64,000 bases of DNA from assembly GCF_023343835.1 (NCBI RefSeq), contig NC_064444.1, positions 17,583,219-17,647,218 of the forward strand, in the 5' to 3' direction. Source of the DNA: Lagopus muta. Lineage: Eukaryota; Chordata; Aves; Galliformes; Phasianidae. The notes under the pieces are model-generated. The model worked only from the letters and a program-made list of their open reading frames with translations, had not been told where the DNA came from and searched no databases. A program made the position numbers and the translations under genes. Below, one piece after another: positions 34,101-43,895 of this stretch. Every line of letters begins with the position of its first letter. The first letter of the stretch is position 1.

Positions 34101-35896
34101 CAGCTCCGCAGCCTGGCGGAAAACCCCCGCTTCCGCCAGCGGGTATGCCATGGGCAGGAGGGGAGCACGGGGGCTCTGGGCTGCTGCTTGGAGCGGTGGC
34201 ACTGAGCCCTCGCTCTGCCCCAGGCCCTCGTGTGCTTCCTGGGACAGCTGGAGGATGAGGAGGTGCAGACACGCGTGGCTGGCTGCGTGGCGCTGGGCTG
34301 CCTCAAGGTGAGATGGGTGCACAAAGGAGCCCATGTGGTATTTGCTTCCAGGCTGAGCTGGCTGTGGGGTGGATGGAGAAGAACTGATGCTGCCTGCTAC
34401 TGTTTCTGCGCGGCCTCCAGCTCCTAGGGGTGCCCCAAATGTGCTGGGGTACAGTAGAAAGGGAAAGGGGGCACAGCCAAGGGTTCTAACTGGGTGATCT
34501 TGAAGGTCCCTTCCAACTCAAGCCATTCTATGATTCTGTGACTTCTGCCCGAGGCTGGTCTGGAGGTTGAGCTCTAATAGGGGTCTGCCCTGCCTGCTAC
34601 CCACCATTGCAGGAACCTTGCTGCTTTCCCATGTGGGTCACATCCATGTTGCTGACACCAACCACGCTCAGCCCTCTCTTCTCTCCTACAGGCCAAGGAG
34701 AGCATTGAGCAGCTGGTCTACCTGTGCCAAACAGACAAGGAGCCTGTGCGGGAGGCAGCCAAGCAGAGCCTGATGCTGTGTGGTGAGTGTCCTGCATCAC
34801 CCCTGCTCACAGCTGCCGGAGGGGCATCACCCCATGTCACACCACCCAAGGGAGAAAAGGACCTGGGCTGATCCCTGCCTGCCCTGTGCTCTGGCTCATG
34901 GTGCCCAAACTCTGTGGGGTGAGAGCGGTGGTGGGCAGCAAGGATTCCTGCGGGCACAACCCTAAGCGTGGGTGTTATTTATTATTTGCTAGATGGCACT
35001 GAGAGAACCATCTGAGTGGGTTTCTAGGCCTCCAGATCGTGGCAGCTGCTGCACAGGTTGGGACATGTGAGCTGTCCTTGTCCCTCAGCCCCCACTCCTG
35101 CTGCTTTGCTCACAAATGTCTCTGTCTTAGAGCCTGTCAGCCATGTCACTTCTTGGAGTCTGTGTGTCTTGGTTGTTCGTAGCCCCACAGCAATGCCTGC
35201 GCACATAGGTGCCACGTGTCCTGTGTCCCACGTCACCAGCCCGGCTGGGGACAGCTGCTGTGTGCAGATCTGTGTGCAGGGCTGCTGGGCAGAGATCTCT
35301 CAGCATGGAGTGTGCAGCCCTGTGTGTATGCTGGGGTGTTGGGAAGCTCTTGGGGTCCCTGTGTGGGTGCATGCAGAAGCGCACAGCAGGTTGGGATGCT
35401 GCACCTGGCACAGCCCCGAGCCTGGCCCCCTTGCCCTAGCTCCTGGCCTGGGAACTCCATGGGCTTCTAGAGATGGGATTTGTACAATGGTGTGCTAAGG
35501 AGAATGTAAGAATCATAGAACCATTAAGGTTAGGAAAAAACTCTCAGATCCCCAAGTCCCACCCTGTACCTCCCAGCGCCACATCTCCGTGGTTCTTGAA
35601 CTCCTCTGGGCACTCCCACACCTCCCCAGGTAGCTGTGCCAACACATTACCAGGAGCTCTGTGGCTGTACCACGCTGGTTCAGCTCTGTCAGGCATCAGC
35701 ATCATTTTTGTCACAAGACAAAAATGGGAAGCTGGCTAGGGATGGGATGGAACAGAACTTCTGCCTTTTGCTTCACTGACCGTGGCCCGTGCTTGCAGGG
35801 GAAGATGGCAAGTCAGCGCACCGGCGACTGGAGGAGACCCTGGACAGCCTCCCACGGATCTTCGCCCCAGCCAGCATGGCCAGCACGGCTTTCTGA
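25197..35896 (+). CDS. RIPOR1: RIPOR1 (FAM65A), Rho-interacting cell polarity regulator
   Basis: Coding exons: 25197-25297, 27188-27337, 27450-27528, 27755-27778, 28022-28075, 28286-28438, 28521-28584, 28659-28702, 29021-29146, 29399-29547, 29767-29896, 30842-31654, 32476-32615, 32741-32915, 33076-33211, 33286-33447, 33527-33685, 33946-34142, 34224-34307, 34692-34782, 35799-35896. Total 3129 bases, 1042 residues; every junction is GT-AG and in frame. The start [20 protein letters not shown] and the end ASMASTAF match vertebrate RIPOR1. The N-terminal PL48-type Rho-binding region (about 60-350) includes [20 protein letters not shown] and [16 protein letters not shown] low-complexity, acidic and proline-rich middle (about 360-600) is shorter than in human (1223 residues). 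The C-terminal third is helical, armadillo/HEAT-like. Family role: binds active RhoA/B/C and relocates the CCM3-MST kinase complex from the Golgi in cell migration. The first coding exon is preceded by acceptor CCTTAG at 25170 and 26 bases of 5'UTR. Confidence 0.96.
26756..26925 (-). repeat. CR1 3'-end fragment in RIPOR1 intron
   Basis: TCATAGAATCATAAATCATAG followed by 'GGTTGGAGGGGACCTCAAAG' and 'CAGTTCCAACCCC' is the reverse complement of the CR1 3' end. It lies in the intron between the first two coding exons of RIPOR1. Confidence 0.85.
28877..28995 (-). repeat. CR1 3'-end fragment next to a RIPOR1 exon
   Basis: TAGAATCATAGAATG, 'AGTTGGAAGGGACCTTAAAG' and 'CATCTGGTCCCATTCCCTGC' mark a minus-strand CR1 3' end. 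Its left end is the CR1 terminus; its right end stops about 25 bases before the acceptor of the exon at 29021-29146. Confidence 0.85.
30049..30210 (+). CDS. RIPOR1: Candidate RIPOR1 cassette exon, 54 codons
   Basis: In the 945-base intron between exons 29767-29896 and 30842-31654 there is a 162-base open block. It has a strong acceptor (CCCCCCTGCCCTCACAG) and a strong donor (CGC|GTAAGTGCG). Both flanking junctions are phase 0, so including it adds 54 residues between ...QAFY and NMLRR... without a frame change. The peptide ([18 protein letters not shown] at its start, then [17 protein letters not shown]) looks like a normal amphipathic protein segment, unlike the biased peptides of spurious GC-rich frames. 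I do not recognise it from the standard RIPOR1 isoform. It is probably alternatively spliced; RNA evidence would decide. Confidence 0.6.
30345..30650 (+). repeat. Degenerate minisatellite in RIPOR1 intron
   Basis: Irregular tandem units of about 10 to 24 bases built on 'TGGTGTGACATTGGTGTGAC' fill the segment between the candidate cassette exon and exon 30842-31654. Several units hold TGACGTCA or TGACATCA; the perfect CRE palindrome TGACGTCA is at 30504-30511. Confidence 0.75.
31700..32440 (+). repeat. Minisatellite (~50-base unit) in RIPOR1 intron, split by an insertion
   Basis: Units of about 50 bases of the form 'GGTGGTGGGGCCATCCCTGA' plus 'TGGCAGTGACCAGTGACAA' repeat across the intron between exons 31654 and 32476. 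The array is interrupted at 32001 and resumes at 32347 with the second half of the same unit, so the 345-base block between is a later insertion. Confidence 0.85.
32002..32346 (+). mobile_element. Probable solo LTR of an endogenous retrovirus
   Basis: A 345-base block unlike its surroundings interrupts the minisatellite. It begins TGTATGGGAAC and is flanked by ACAGT on both sides (31997-32001 and 32347-32351), a 5-base target-site duplication. Removing it restores a normal minisatellite unit. It holds an ATTTAAGG TATA-like box at 32141 and no coding sequence. The 3' end reads TTACG where an LTR would end CA, so one base may have changed. The 5-base duplication suggests an ERVL-type or similar element; the family is not identified. 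Strand is inferred from the TATA-like box. Confidence 0.65.
34480..34546 (+). repeat. CR1 3' terminus in RIPOR1 intron
   Basis: 'GGTCCCTTCCAACTCAAGCC' followed by ATTCTATGATTCTGTG is the plus-strand CR1 3' end with its terminal repeat; very short, 5'-truncated. Confidence 0.8.
34783..35798 (+). other. RIPOR1: Last RIPOR1 intron
   Basis: A 1016-base intron between exons 34692-34782 and 35799-35896. Apart from the CR1 fragment at 35510-35690 I see nothing in it. Confidence 0.85.
35510..35690 (-). repeat. CR1 fragment in last RIPOR1 intron
   Basis: 'AATCATAGAACCATTAAGGT' with 'TAGGAAAAAACTCTCAGATC' and 'GCGCCACATCTCCGTGG' is a minus-strand CR1 3' end. It lies about 110 bases before the acceptor of the final coding exon. 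Confidence 0.75.
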
Positions 35897-36372
35897 GATG
35901 CCACGCAGAGCCACCTGCCATCCCTCGAGAACAAGGGCACTGCTGGGCTGCGCTTGGGCTCGCAAAGGCTGGGCCCAGCCGACGGCCCTGCCCACAGCAG
36001 CACTTGGGCACCACCCCCGCCGGCAGCTCGCCGCGGCCGCACACTGCCTTACGGAGCACCGCTTCCCCTGCCCCGAACACCAGCCGTGCGGGGGCCACGC
36101 ACGCACCCCTGGGCGAGGAGGGGCTCGCTGCACACCCCACCCTTCGACTGCTATTGAAAACACACAGGGAACCTTCGTGCTACAGCTGCTGATCGGAGCG
36201 GCAGGGAGACGCACCGGATTCCTCTCTGCCTCTTGCCTTCCCGTCGCTCGGGGCCGCGTGCCCTTTCCTGGAAGGACTCGCACTTTGGAAGCGATGCTGT
36301 TTCTTTCCAGAAGTCGCCTGGGCTGGGAGGGAACCGCTGCCCTTTTTGCCGCCTGGAAGTCCACAGGACTTA

Positions 36373-36378
36373 AATAAA
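36373..36378 (+). terminator. RIPOR1: Proximal RIPOR1 poly(A) signal
   Basis: AATAAA in TTAAATAAAATGAG, 477 bases after the stop codon. Confidence 0.7.
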
Positions 36379-36697
36379 ATGAGATATGAGATATATTAAT
36401 ATATTCTGCTGGCGTTTCTTCTTTCCAGCTCTGCATGCTCCTGTCCCTCCCCAGCGGTGGAACCCAGCTCAGAGCCCTTCCCCTCTGCTGGGGAGGGCAG
36501 GGCAGGAGGAGCGACAGAGGGACGGACAGACGGACGCTGCCACCTTTTCCTTTCGTTCCTGTTTGTTTTATTTTATTTTTTATTTACGATTTTTTTTTTT
36601 TTCAGAAAAAAAAGCAACAAATTCTTTTCTATAATGTCTCTATAAATCTATATATAATGTAATTACAGAGAATGACTAATTTTGATTTTAAACCAGA

Positions 36698-36703
36698 AAT
36701 AAA
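36698..36703 (+). terminator. RIPOR1: Distal RIPOR1 poly(A) signal
   Basis: AATAAA in CAGAAATAAAAGC, followed within 25 bases by GT-rich sequence (GTGGTGTTGCTGTGTGGG), the usual downstream element. Two signals imply alternative 3' ends about 325 bases apart. Confidence 0.7.
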
Positions 36704-36709
36704 AGCAAA

Positions 36710-39700
36710 CCTTTACTGAGCCGTGGTGTTGCTGTGTGGGTGTTTGGCCCCCGTGCCAAGGGGCAGGGAGCTATGGCCTGTGTGTGGCTCTCTGGACAAA
36801 GCTGGGTGTTTCTCAGGTGAGGATCAACCTTCTGGTTTTACCAGCAGTATAGCAGGCGTCTCTTTCAGCAAAGCAAGGAGCTTTCACTTTCTCTGAGCTA
36901 TGTGAGAGTTAGCAAGATGCTGCAGAGCATGGGAAGCCTCACCAAGGCGCCACACCGCAGTGGGCAGAGCAGGTTTCTCAGAACAGGGAAGCCCTGACCT
37001 GCCCCAGAGCAGAGAAGGGGGGCAAGGGCTGCAAGTGAGAATGGTAGCACCATGTATGTCTCATTACAATGATAACAAGCCACAGCAGATCAAGGAATTA
37101 TGGAATAGAGTTGGGAAAGGACCTCTGACCATGGCCTTCACACAGCCTTCCATTCCTCCCCACTCAACATGCTCGAGCAGGCTGCTCAGGACCACGTCGT
37201 GTCAGGTTTTGACTGTTTCTGAGGATGGAGATGGCAGAATGCTTCTGTGCTACGTGTTCCAGTGTTCAGCCACCCCTGCACAAAAAGCATTTCTTTAGTT
37301 TCAATGGAATTCCTGTATTCTGTTATCAGTATGGCTCTCGTTCTGTCACTGGGAAACACTGAGGAGAATCTGCCTGTCTTCTTTACCCACCACAAGTGTT
37401 GAGAGACATGGATAAGAACCGCTCCAAGCCTTCATTCTTCCAGGCTCTTTTTTATATGGCAGATGCTCCAATCTCTTCATCATCTTAGCAGCCATCACAG
37501 TTCTGAGGGGGGAGCAGGTTAAAGCAGCAAAAGGCGCCAGCAGTGGCAAAGACCCCTGTGGTCAGCTCCAGCAGCATCACACCACGGTGCACAGGGTGTC
37601 CCACATGGGAAACGTGCTTACTGCAAGTGGTTGGCAAGCACCACGTCAGCAGCAAGGGCACCCAGGCATCTCTCATTACTGGGGTGTGCTTTAGTACCAT
37701 AAGCTTGCAAGGCCAGGAGGAGGCTCAGGGCAGCTTGGTCAGCTCTCTGCCACCCAGGTCTGTGCTGGGTATCTGGGACACGGCAGCATCAAGCAGACAC
37801 AGCACCACCTCAACAAACCTGACATCTGTCAGGGTGATGCTTTCAGAGCAACCGCTTTTGGATGTGGCTTTATCTGCAGACAGGATTGCAGGAAAGGTAC
37901 GAGCAGGAGATGCTTTGCTCCATCAGTGCTAGCTTAGCATTATTCCACCTACTTGGGGGCTGGACAAGCCTCAGGCCAAAAGCACAGTATTTCTCCCAAA
38001 GCTCTGAATCATGCTCTCAGCTGCAGGCAGCAGGAGTGAGAACAGGGGTCTTGGCTGGCACATGCTGCAGTTGGGTAATAGCCTGTGGACAGAAACACCC
38101 TGAAGGTATTAAGTAGCCCAGACTGTGTTCGGTGTCGTTTCTTTTTCCCCCAACTAACCCCTGGAAATACCAACGGTTCAGCGCTCCAGCAGCCTATGTG
38201 TGTGTTCTCCTTGCTCTGCCAAAGCCTGGCCCCATCCCTGCAGCAGAATACCATCTTCCAGGATAAGCTGTACCTTGGCTGCAGAGATTGGAGCAGGAAA
38301 ACAGCCTTCTGTCAGGGCAGGCAGGGTGCTGCACGTCAGTACAAAATGACTCTGATCCTGGAAGTCCCAGGAATAATCTCATTTGTGTGGCTTTAACATC
38401 ATCTAGAAAAAAAAAAAAAGTATATATATATGAGTCAATTTAGGAACGTATTGCCTAGCCCCTTGTTCTGAATGAGTTTGCAACAGCATCACCAAGGATC
38501 CATCGGTGATGGGGAAGGGAGGACTGAACTTTTCCCTCCAGGACTTCACGTGTGCTCCAGCCCTTATGCAGGAATTGCGCAGCTCCACGGATCAGCTTGC
38601 TGGGTGCCACTCTTTGCACACACGGATGGATGCTGCACCACAGAGTGCACTGTGCAGCAGCATGTTTGCTGTTTCAAAGGAGACAGTGCTCCAGCACCAC
38701 GTTTGTCAGCCCAATCTGTGTCAGCACTCCAAACATCTCTCCCTCTCACGGATGTGCGTGTGTGCTCAGCAGCACCAATGACTGTTGCAGCCACTTGCTT
38801 TTTTGTAGGAGCTGCAGTCCGTGGGAAGGTGTCTGTGTCATGGTTACATTACCCACGTGCTCTGGGAAGATTTTCCTTCACCCCACTTATTGCTGTTTTC
38901 CTTGTAAATAAAGGAGCACGCAGCCTTTTTGTACCAGCAAAAAAACAACCAGCCAACGCGTCCTCCCCTTGGAGAGCATCAGGGCAGGTGCAGCTGCTCA
39001 GCACAGTCAGATTCGGTGACGCCAAGAGCACCAAACAGAACAACCCCAAGCAGGCACTGCCTCTTTGGGGCATCACAAGCTCTGATCATCCCTCCTGACT
39101 AAGAAATGACCGAAATTTTGATGTCCGGACACATTTAGGAGATCACAGGAGTTGGAGATTCTCTTGCTTGAGCAGGCTCAGATTTGGACCTCTCACCTTA
39201 GCCAAGGCTTGTATGAAACTGTGCTTCCAAAGCATTCACTACACACATGTTTTAGGACACTTATAAAAGATTCAGAAGGCCAAGTGCTCTGCATTTGGCT
39301 GTAGCAAAACAACAGCATCCTCAGGGTCACTGACTGTTCAGTGCAGGACTGTTGGTACACACACCATGGGCTTGTTCTTCAGGGACCACCTCTGAGGTGA
39401 CAGCTAGGGCTTCACTTCATACAGAAATCAAAGCGTGCTCCAGGCGATGTCCAAAACTAAATTTAAGCTAACATTAATGTTTGCTCTCCTTCTTAAAGAA
39501 GAGGGTGATTCCTACCTCATAGTCAGAAGGTGATCAGAGAACACAGTTAGAAACAGCAGGAAATGAGGGCTCAAAGCTGAGCCGGGAGCTCATCAAGGCA
39601 GCCAGGGGCTCCCTGGCTCTAGCTCCCACAATTTCTGCTCATGGGCAAGTGGCTCCAGGACAAATAACTTCAGATACCTCCAATAACTTCCAAGCAACAT

Positions 39701-41225
39701 CTGCCTCTGGGCGTCTAATCTGGAGATGCTAGGAGGGTGATTTTCGGGAGGCTGAAAGTAGGGCAGTGGGATGTATTGCAAAGGCTTGAATCCTCTGCAG
39801 ATCAACTCAAAAGCACCTCTGATGGAGGGATCCGAGGCCAAGAGGTCAGCTGTACCCCCAGCACGCACTGGTAGATGGTTTCACACATCTCTGCCAAGAA
39901 AAGGCCATGAGAAAGTGCCTGAGAATACTTTCTGCTTCCTCACACAAAAGGACGTGCAACATTTGCCACTGGACAGCTACCAAGAAAAGGCAGATGGAAC
40001 ATTAGAAGCCAGTTACTCCTGGCCTGGTGTGAGTATTTAAAGGAAAGTAAAACGTCATCTTACATCAGACAGTGCTCCTCTTCACGTTAAGCAATGCTGA
40101 CCTAAGCTTTTGAGTTTAAAGCAGGATTTGTGGCCACACATGAAACATATGTTACTCTCCTCAAAGTAAGAAGCAATGGTTTGATGACTTGTAATAAAAA
40201 AACTGTAATCAAATTCACACCACAGAAGCAATTAAGATCCCCAGATGTTACAGCAGGGGGCTGCACCCTCTCAACTCCTGTAACTGTCAATCTGTGACAT
40301 CACTTTGTCACTAGCTTTTTCCTCCTATGGATGAGGTTAAGGAATCAGAGCCACAGCCCAGCCACAGCACACCCTCTGCAGCTGCCTGCCATGCTGTTTC
40401 CCGTGCTGGAATGAAGTAATGGACTCGGGCTGGTGCCATCACCCTCCAAAATGAACCAACAGCCCTTAAAGGACCACTGGTGCCACAGCCCTCCCACCAA
40501 CATAAAGGTTGGGAGGGCAGAAGGTGAAATAAGCCCTGAAAGCAGAGGCACAGAGCTCACCTCCTCCACAGCATCCTGGCAAGCTCTTCCCATCCCTACG
40601 ACAGCTCCACAGCATGACTGATGTTCAGGCTGGGATTTAAGGGCACCATTTACACAGGCTAATGTATGCTGTGTCTGTCTGATAGTTTTGTCACTTGCCA
40701 AGCAGGTTGGGGTGTTTGGCTGGGCTGCCAAACAGCTTTTGCTCCTCTATGACACCTCACAAGGGAAAAATCTGAGCAGGAATTTATTATCAGCCTCAAC
40801 TGCAGCAACCCCAGAACTGCCCAACCTGGTGCTGTTTGGGCCTTTTCTCTGTCTGTAGGCCGCGTCAAAGTAGGAAGAAATAACTTCTTTCCGACGCACC
40901 TTAAACCATTCAAATTTTAACCCAGCTTCACTTTGCATGCTTTAATGGTAGGAAAATAAAAACGGGGCACAGCATGAGCTCAGAGGAAGCGCCCTCAGCT
41001 CGCCTCTGCCAGCGCTGAGGTAAATCTGGGCGCTGAGGTAAATCTCAGCACGTTCCACTCAAGCGCCAACTCGTCGGTATTTACAAAATCACCCGGAGGT
41101 TTCCCTCGAATTCAAGGCAGCCCTGTCAGCTCCTCGCCCAACTCACAACACCCATCGACCCCTCAAGCCCCCTCGGTACTATCTGCACCCTGGACTCGTG
41201 CCACGCCTTCCCCGTTCCTACAGCT
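36710..41225. other. RIPOR1-CTCF intergenic region
   Basis: About 4.5 kb between the RIPOR1 3' end and the CTCF CpG island, both genes pointing right. No coding exon is supported. It holds a CR1 fragment, an A13 run with a short (TA)n at 38403-38432, and a CTCF-motif-like sequence at 40250-40263. Confidence 0.6.
37090..37470 (-). repeat. CR1 fragment
   Basis: The order 'TTGGGAAAGGACCTCTGACC', 'TGTTTCTGAGGATGGAGATG', 'GTGTTCCAGTGTTCAGCCAC' and 'CCAAGCCTTCATTCTTCCAG' follows the reverse complement of the CR1 3' kilobase. The usual terminal repeat is degraded, so this is an older copy. Confidence 0.75.
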
Positions 41226-41599
41226 GAGGCGGCTTCCCGCCCCAGGGCGGATGCGGAACGGACACAAAACTCGGGGCGCCGCGTACAGCGCCCCGCTCCC
41301 CTCAGGGCCGGGCGGGCCGGGGCGGGGCACAGCCTCCCCTCAGCGCGCCGCCGCCCCGCCCTCCCTACCACGTGACGCACGCACGCACACGAAGTGACGC
41401 CGCCGCCCCAGCCCGGCGTTTGAAGTTGGCGCGCGCCCCGCGCCCCCCCCCTTTCCCCCGCCCCGCCCCGCCCTCCCAGCACACCCCGCGCGCGGCCGCT
41501 TCCCCGCGCGCGCCGTCCCCTCCCCCCCTCCCCCTCCCCGCTCCGGCCGGCGGTCCGCGGCAGCCGCGCTCGCGCAGGCGCACTCCGCCCCGCCCGCCG

Positions 41600-41776
41600 C
41601 CATTTTGTGTCCGAAGCGACTGTGGAGCGATTAAACCGCGAGCTGGTGCCGGGCGCTAGCGGCGGCCGCGGCGGGGCGCGAGGGGAGCGGCGGCTCCGCG
41701 GGGCCGGGGGCGGCTGCGGGGCGGCGTGCGGCGGGGCCTCGGCGCCGGGAGCGAGCCCGGCGGGGCGCGGGCGCAG
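41600..41776 (+). other. CTCF: CTCF noncoding exon 1
   Basis: GC-rich leader after the YY1-type motif, ending at a consensus donor (GCGCAG|GTAAGC at 41777). It has no ATG. The 5' end is not mapped; 41600 is approximate. Confidence 0.65.
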
Positions 41777-42058
41777 GTAAGCGGTGAGCGGGGGGTTTGC
41801 AGTCGCTTTCTCCGGCCTCTAGGTGTCACGATGGGGCTCCGCGCCGGCTGGGGCCCCGCAGCGGCCGCCGCCGGGGAAGCAGGGGGCTTTGTCTCCCTCT
41901 ATCGTCCCCAGCGCGGCCCGCGCCTGCCCGCTGCCACCGCCGCCGTTCCCCACAGCGCGGCGCTGGGCCGCGGCCCGCCCGGCCCTCGCGGCCGCCTCCA
42001 TTTTCCTCCCTTTGTCTCCCCGCCGCCCCGCCGGGGCCCGGCTGCCGCCCCCTCCCCG

Positions 42059-42535
42059 CCACGCGAACCGCCGCCCTCCCCCCCCCCCCCGCCCCCTCCT
42101 TTCTCCTTCCCTTTCCCTTCCTCCTCCCCTCCCTCCCCGCCCCGCCGCTCCGCGCCCGTCCCGCTCCCCCCTGTTCGGCCGTTATCCGTTTTCCCCCCCC
42201 CCCCCCTTATTTATCATCTCCCACCTCCTTTCGGCTCTCTCCGTTCTCCCTCCTCCACCTCCTCGGGGTGGTTTCGGAATTCGGCGGAAGCGGTTCGGGC
42301 GTTTTTTTTTTTTCTCGGCCCGCTCCGTCCCGCAGCCCTGCCTCGCCGCCGCCTCGCTGCGCTGCCGCCGTGTGCGCTGCGGAGGGAGAGGCGCTGCGAG
42401 GCGCAGAGCGGGACTCGAGCTCCCTCTGCAAGGCAGGCTGAGCAGCGCCATGCAGCGCCGGCCCTGGCACGGCTGGGGGGCGCCCGCTCTCGCCGCGCTG
42501 CCCTCCCGCACCCCCCCCCCCCCCCCCCCCCCCTT
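42059..42535. repeat. Homopolymer C tracts in CTCF intron 1
   Basis: Three long C runs lie at about 42078-42089, 42194-42208 and 42511-42532, with a T run at 42302-42313. Their complement is G-rich and could form quadruplexes. Run lengths are error-prone in any assembly. Confidence 0.85.
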
Positions 42536-43394
42536 TCCCTCGATCTCAGGCCTCCATCCTGGGCTCAGCTCCGAGCTAGAAAACGCGCTGCTCCCCTCCT
42601 CCCATCCCCCCCTCCTCCCGTGGGTATTGCTGCTTTTAATCATGCGGAAGGGGCGATCGCACACGGTTCTGTGCCCTGCATCAACTTGATCTCAACTGAG
42701 ATGTTCAGAGCTGTAGGTTTTGTCAGTCACGCTGCTCTGCCTTTATCGGATGGCTTCGACGCAGCGTTTTGTTCCTTGTACCCGTCCCCAGCACTCAGCG
42801 CTGCTGCTGAGAGCACACCCGCTTTCCTGTTGCTGACTTCCTATTTTTTACCCCGTCTCTTGCTCCCCCACCCAACACTCAGCCATGCCTCCAGTTGGTA
42901 ACAAACCCCAGAGGTGTCGTTGAGCTGCTCTGTGTGTGCGGCTTTGAGATTTGTTTCACTGCAGGAAGTGTGTAAGTGTTTTCTCAGGTCCCACAGTTTG
43001 CTCATGCTGAGCCTGTTGAACTGGTGGCTGTCTTTTGGGCATAAGGAGTGGCTCTGAGCTCCAGTTCCTACTTCAGCCCCATCTCACCTTCTGTGTTAGT
43101 GCAGAAGTCAAAGACCGAAGAAGGTCTTGAGCATATGAACCAAGCAGTGCTTTCTTTTTTTCCATAGGATGATTGATTTTCTTCCTTCCATTTTGCTTTT
43201 CTGTTTGGACTGCATTTTGCAAGTCCTTTGAGGGCTGCAGTCGTGTTTTGGGGAGCTCCTTTTGCATCCAAAAGTGGCTTTGGACAGGGGCTGTCACCCC
43301 AGTGGCAAGTATGGTAACACCTTCAAACTATCAAACTTCAAACTGTAATGAGGGCCCAGTCTCTACGTGCCCTTGCTGTCCTAGGCAGGTGCAG

Positions 43395-43895
43395 TGGCAT
43401 CAGCACAGGTTGGATATTTGGGCAAAATTATTCTCAGAGCAGTGAGGCAGTGGCACAGCTGTCCACAGAATCACATAGAATCACAGAATGGCCCAGGTTG
43501 GAAGGGACCTCAAAGATCATGAATCTCTACGTCTCCTACCGCATGCAGAGCCACCAACCTCCACGCTTAATGCTTCACCAGGCTGCCCAGGGCCCCATCC
43601 AACCTGGCCTTGAACACCTCCAGGGATGGACGGGGCATCACAGCCTCTCTGGGCAGCTGTTCCAGCACCTCACCACTCTCATAGTACACAACTTCCTCCT
43701 GATATCCAACCTCAATCTTACGTCCCTGAACTTAAAACCCTTTCCCCTGGGAGAGTCCCCAACCCTGAAGGTGTTCCAGAGCCATGGGAATATGGCACTA
43801 AGGGATGTGACATGATCAGTGTGGGTAGATTGAGGTTGGACGTGGTGATCTTGGAGATTTTTTCCAACCTTAATGATTCTATGATTCTCATTCAG
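43395..43895 (+). repeat. Older CR1, split by a second CR1
   Basis: A plus-strand CR1 begins at 'GGTTGGATATTTGGGCAAAA', breaks off after 'GAGGCAGTGGCACAGCTG' near 43461, resumes near 43750 with 'AACCCTGAAGGTGTTCCAGA', and ends at 43895 with AATGATTCTATGATTCTC. The two halves are collinear with the uninterrupted relative at 16895-17095. Confidence 0.8.
43465..43750 (-). repeat. Younger CR1 nested inside an older CR1
   Basis: 'GAATCACATAGAATCACAGA' and 'CCAGGTTGGAAGGGACCTCA' open a minus-strand CR1 3' end, which continues through 'CCAACCTGGCCTTGAACACC' and 'CTGATATCCAACCTCAATC'. It interrupts a plus-strand CR1. Confidence 0.85.

Larger units (their letters stand above)
35897..36703 (+). other. 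RIPOR1: RIPOR1 3'UTR
   Basis: From the stop codon (TGA, 35894-35896) to the distal poly(A) signal. It is GC-rich at first, then AT-rich after 36545, with a T-run (36590-36602) directly followed by an A-run (36606-36613) able to pair with it. Confidence 0.75.
41230..42560 (+). promoter_or_regulatory. CTCF: CTCF CpG-island promoter
   Basis: A dense CpG island with NotI-like GCGGCCGC sites surrounds the CTCF start. Upstream of exon 1 is an E-box with adjoining TGACGC (CACGTGACGC at 41370). GCCGCCATTTTG at 41597-41608 is a YY1 consensus on the minus strand, at the expected start of the transcript. No TATA box is seen, as is usual for a housekeeping promoter. Long proline-, alanine- and arginine-rich open frames here are composition artefacts. 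Confidence 0.85.

Noticed and set aside
41726..42901. 391-residue Pro/Arg/Ala-rich open frame in the CTCF CpG island
   Set aside because: It overlaps noncoding exon 1 and intron 1 and homopolymer C runs; open frames on all strands are expected at this GC content.
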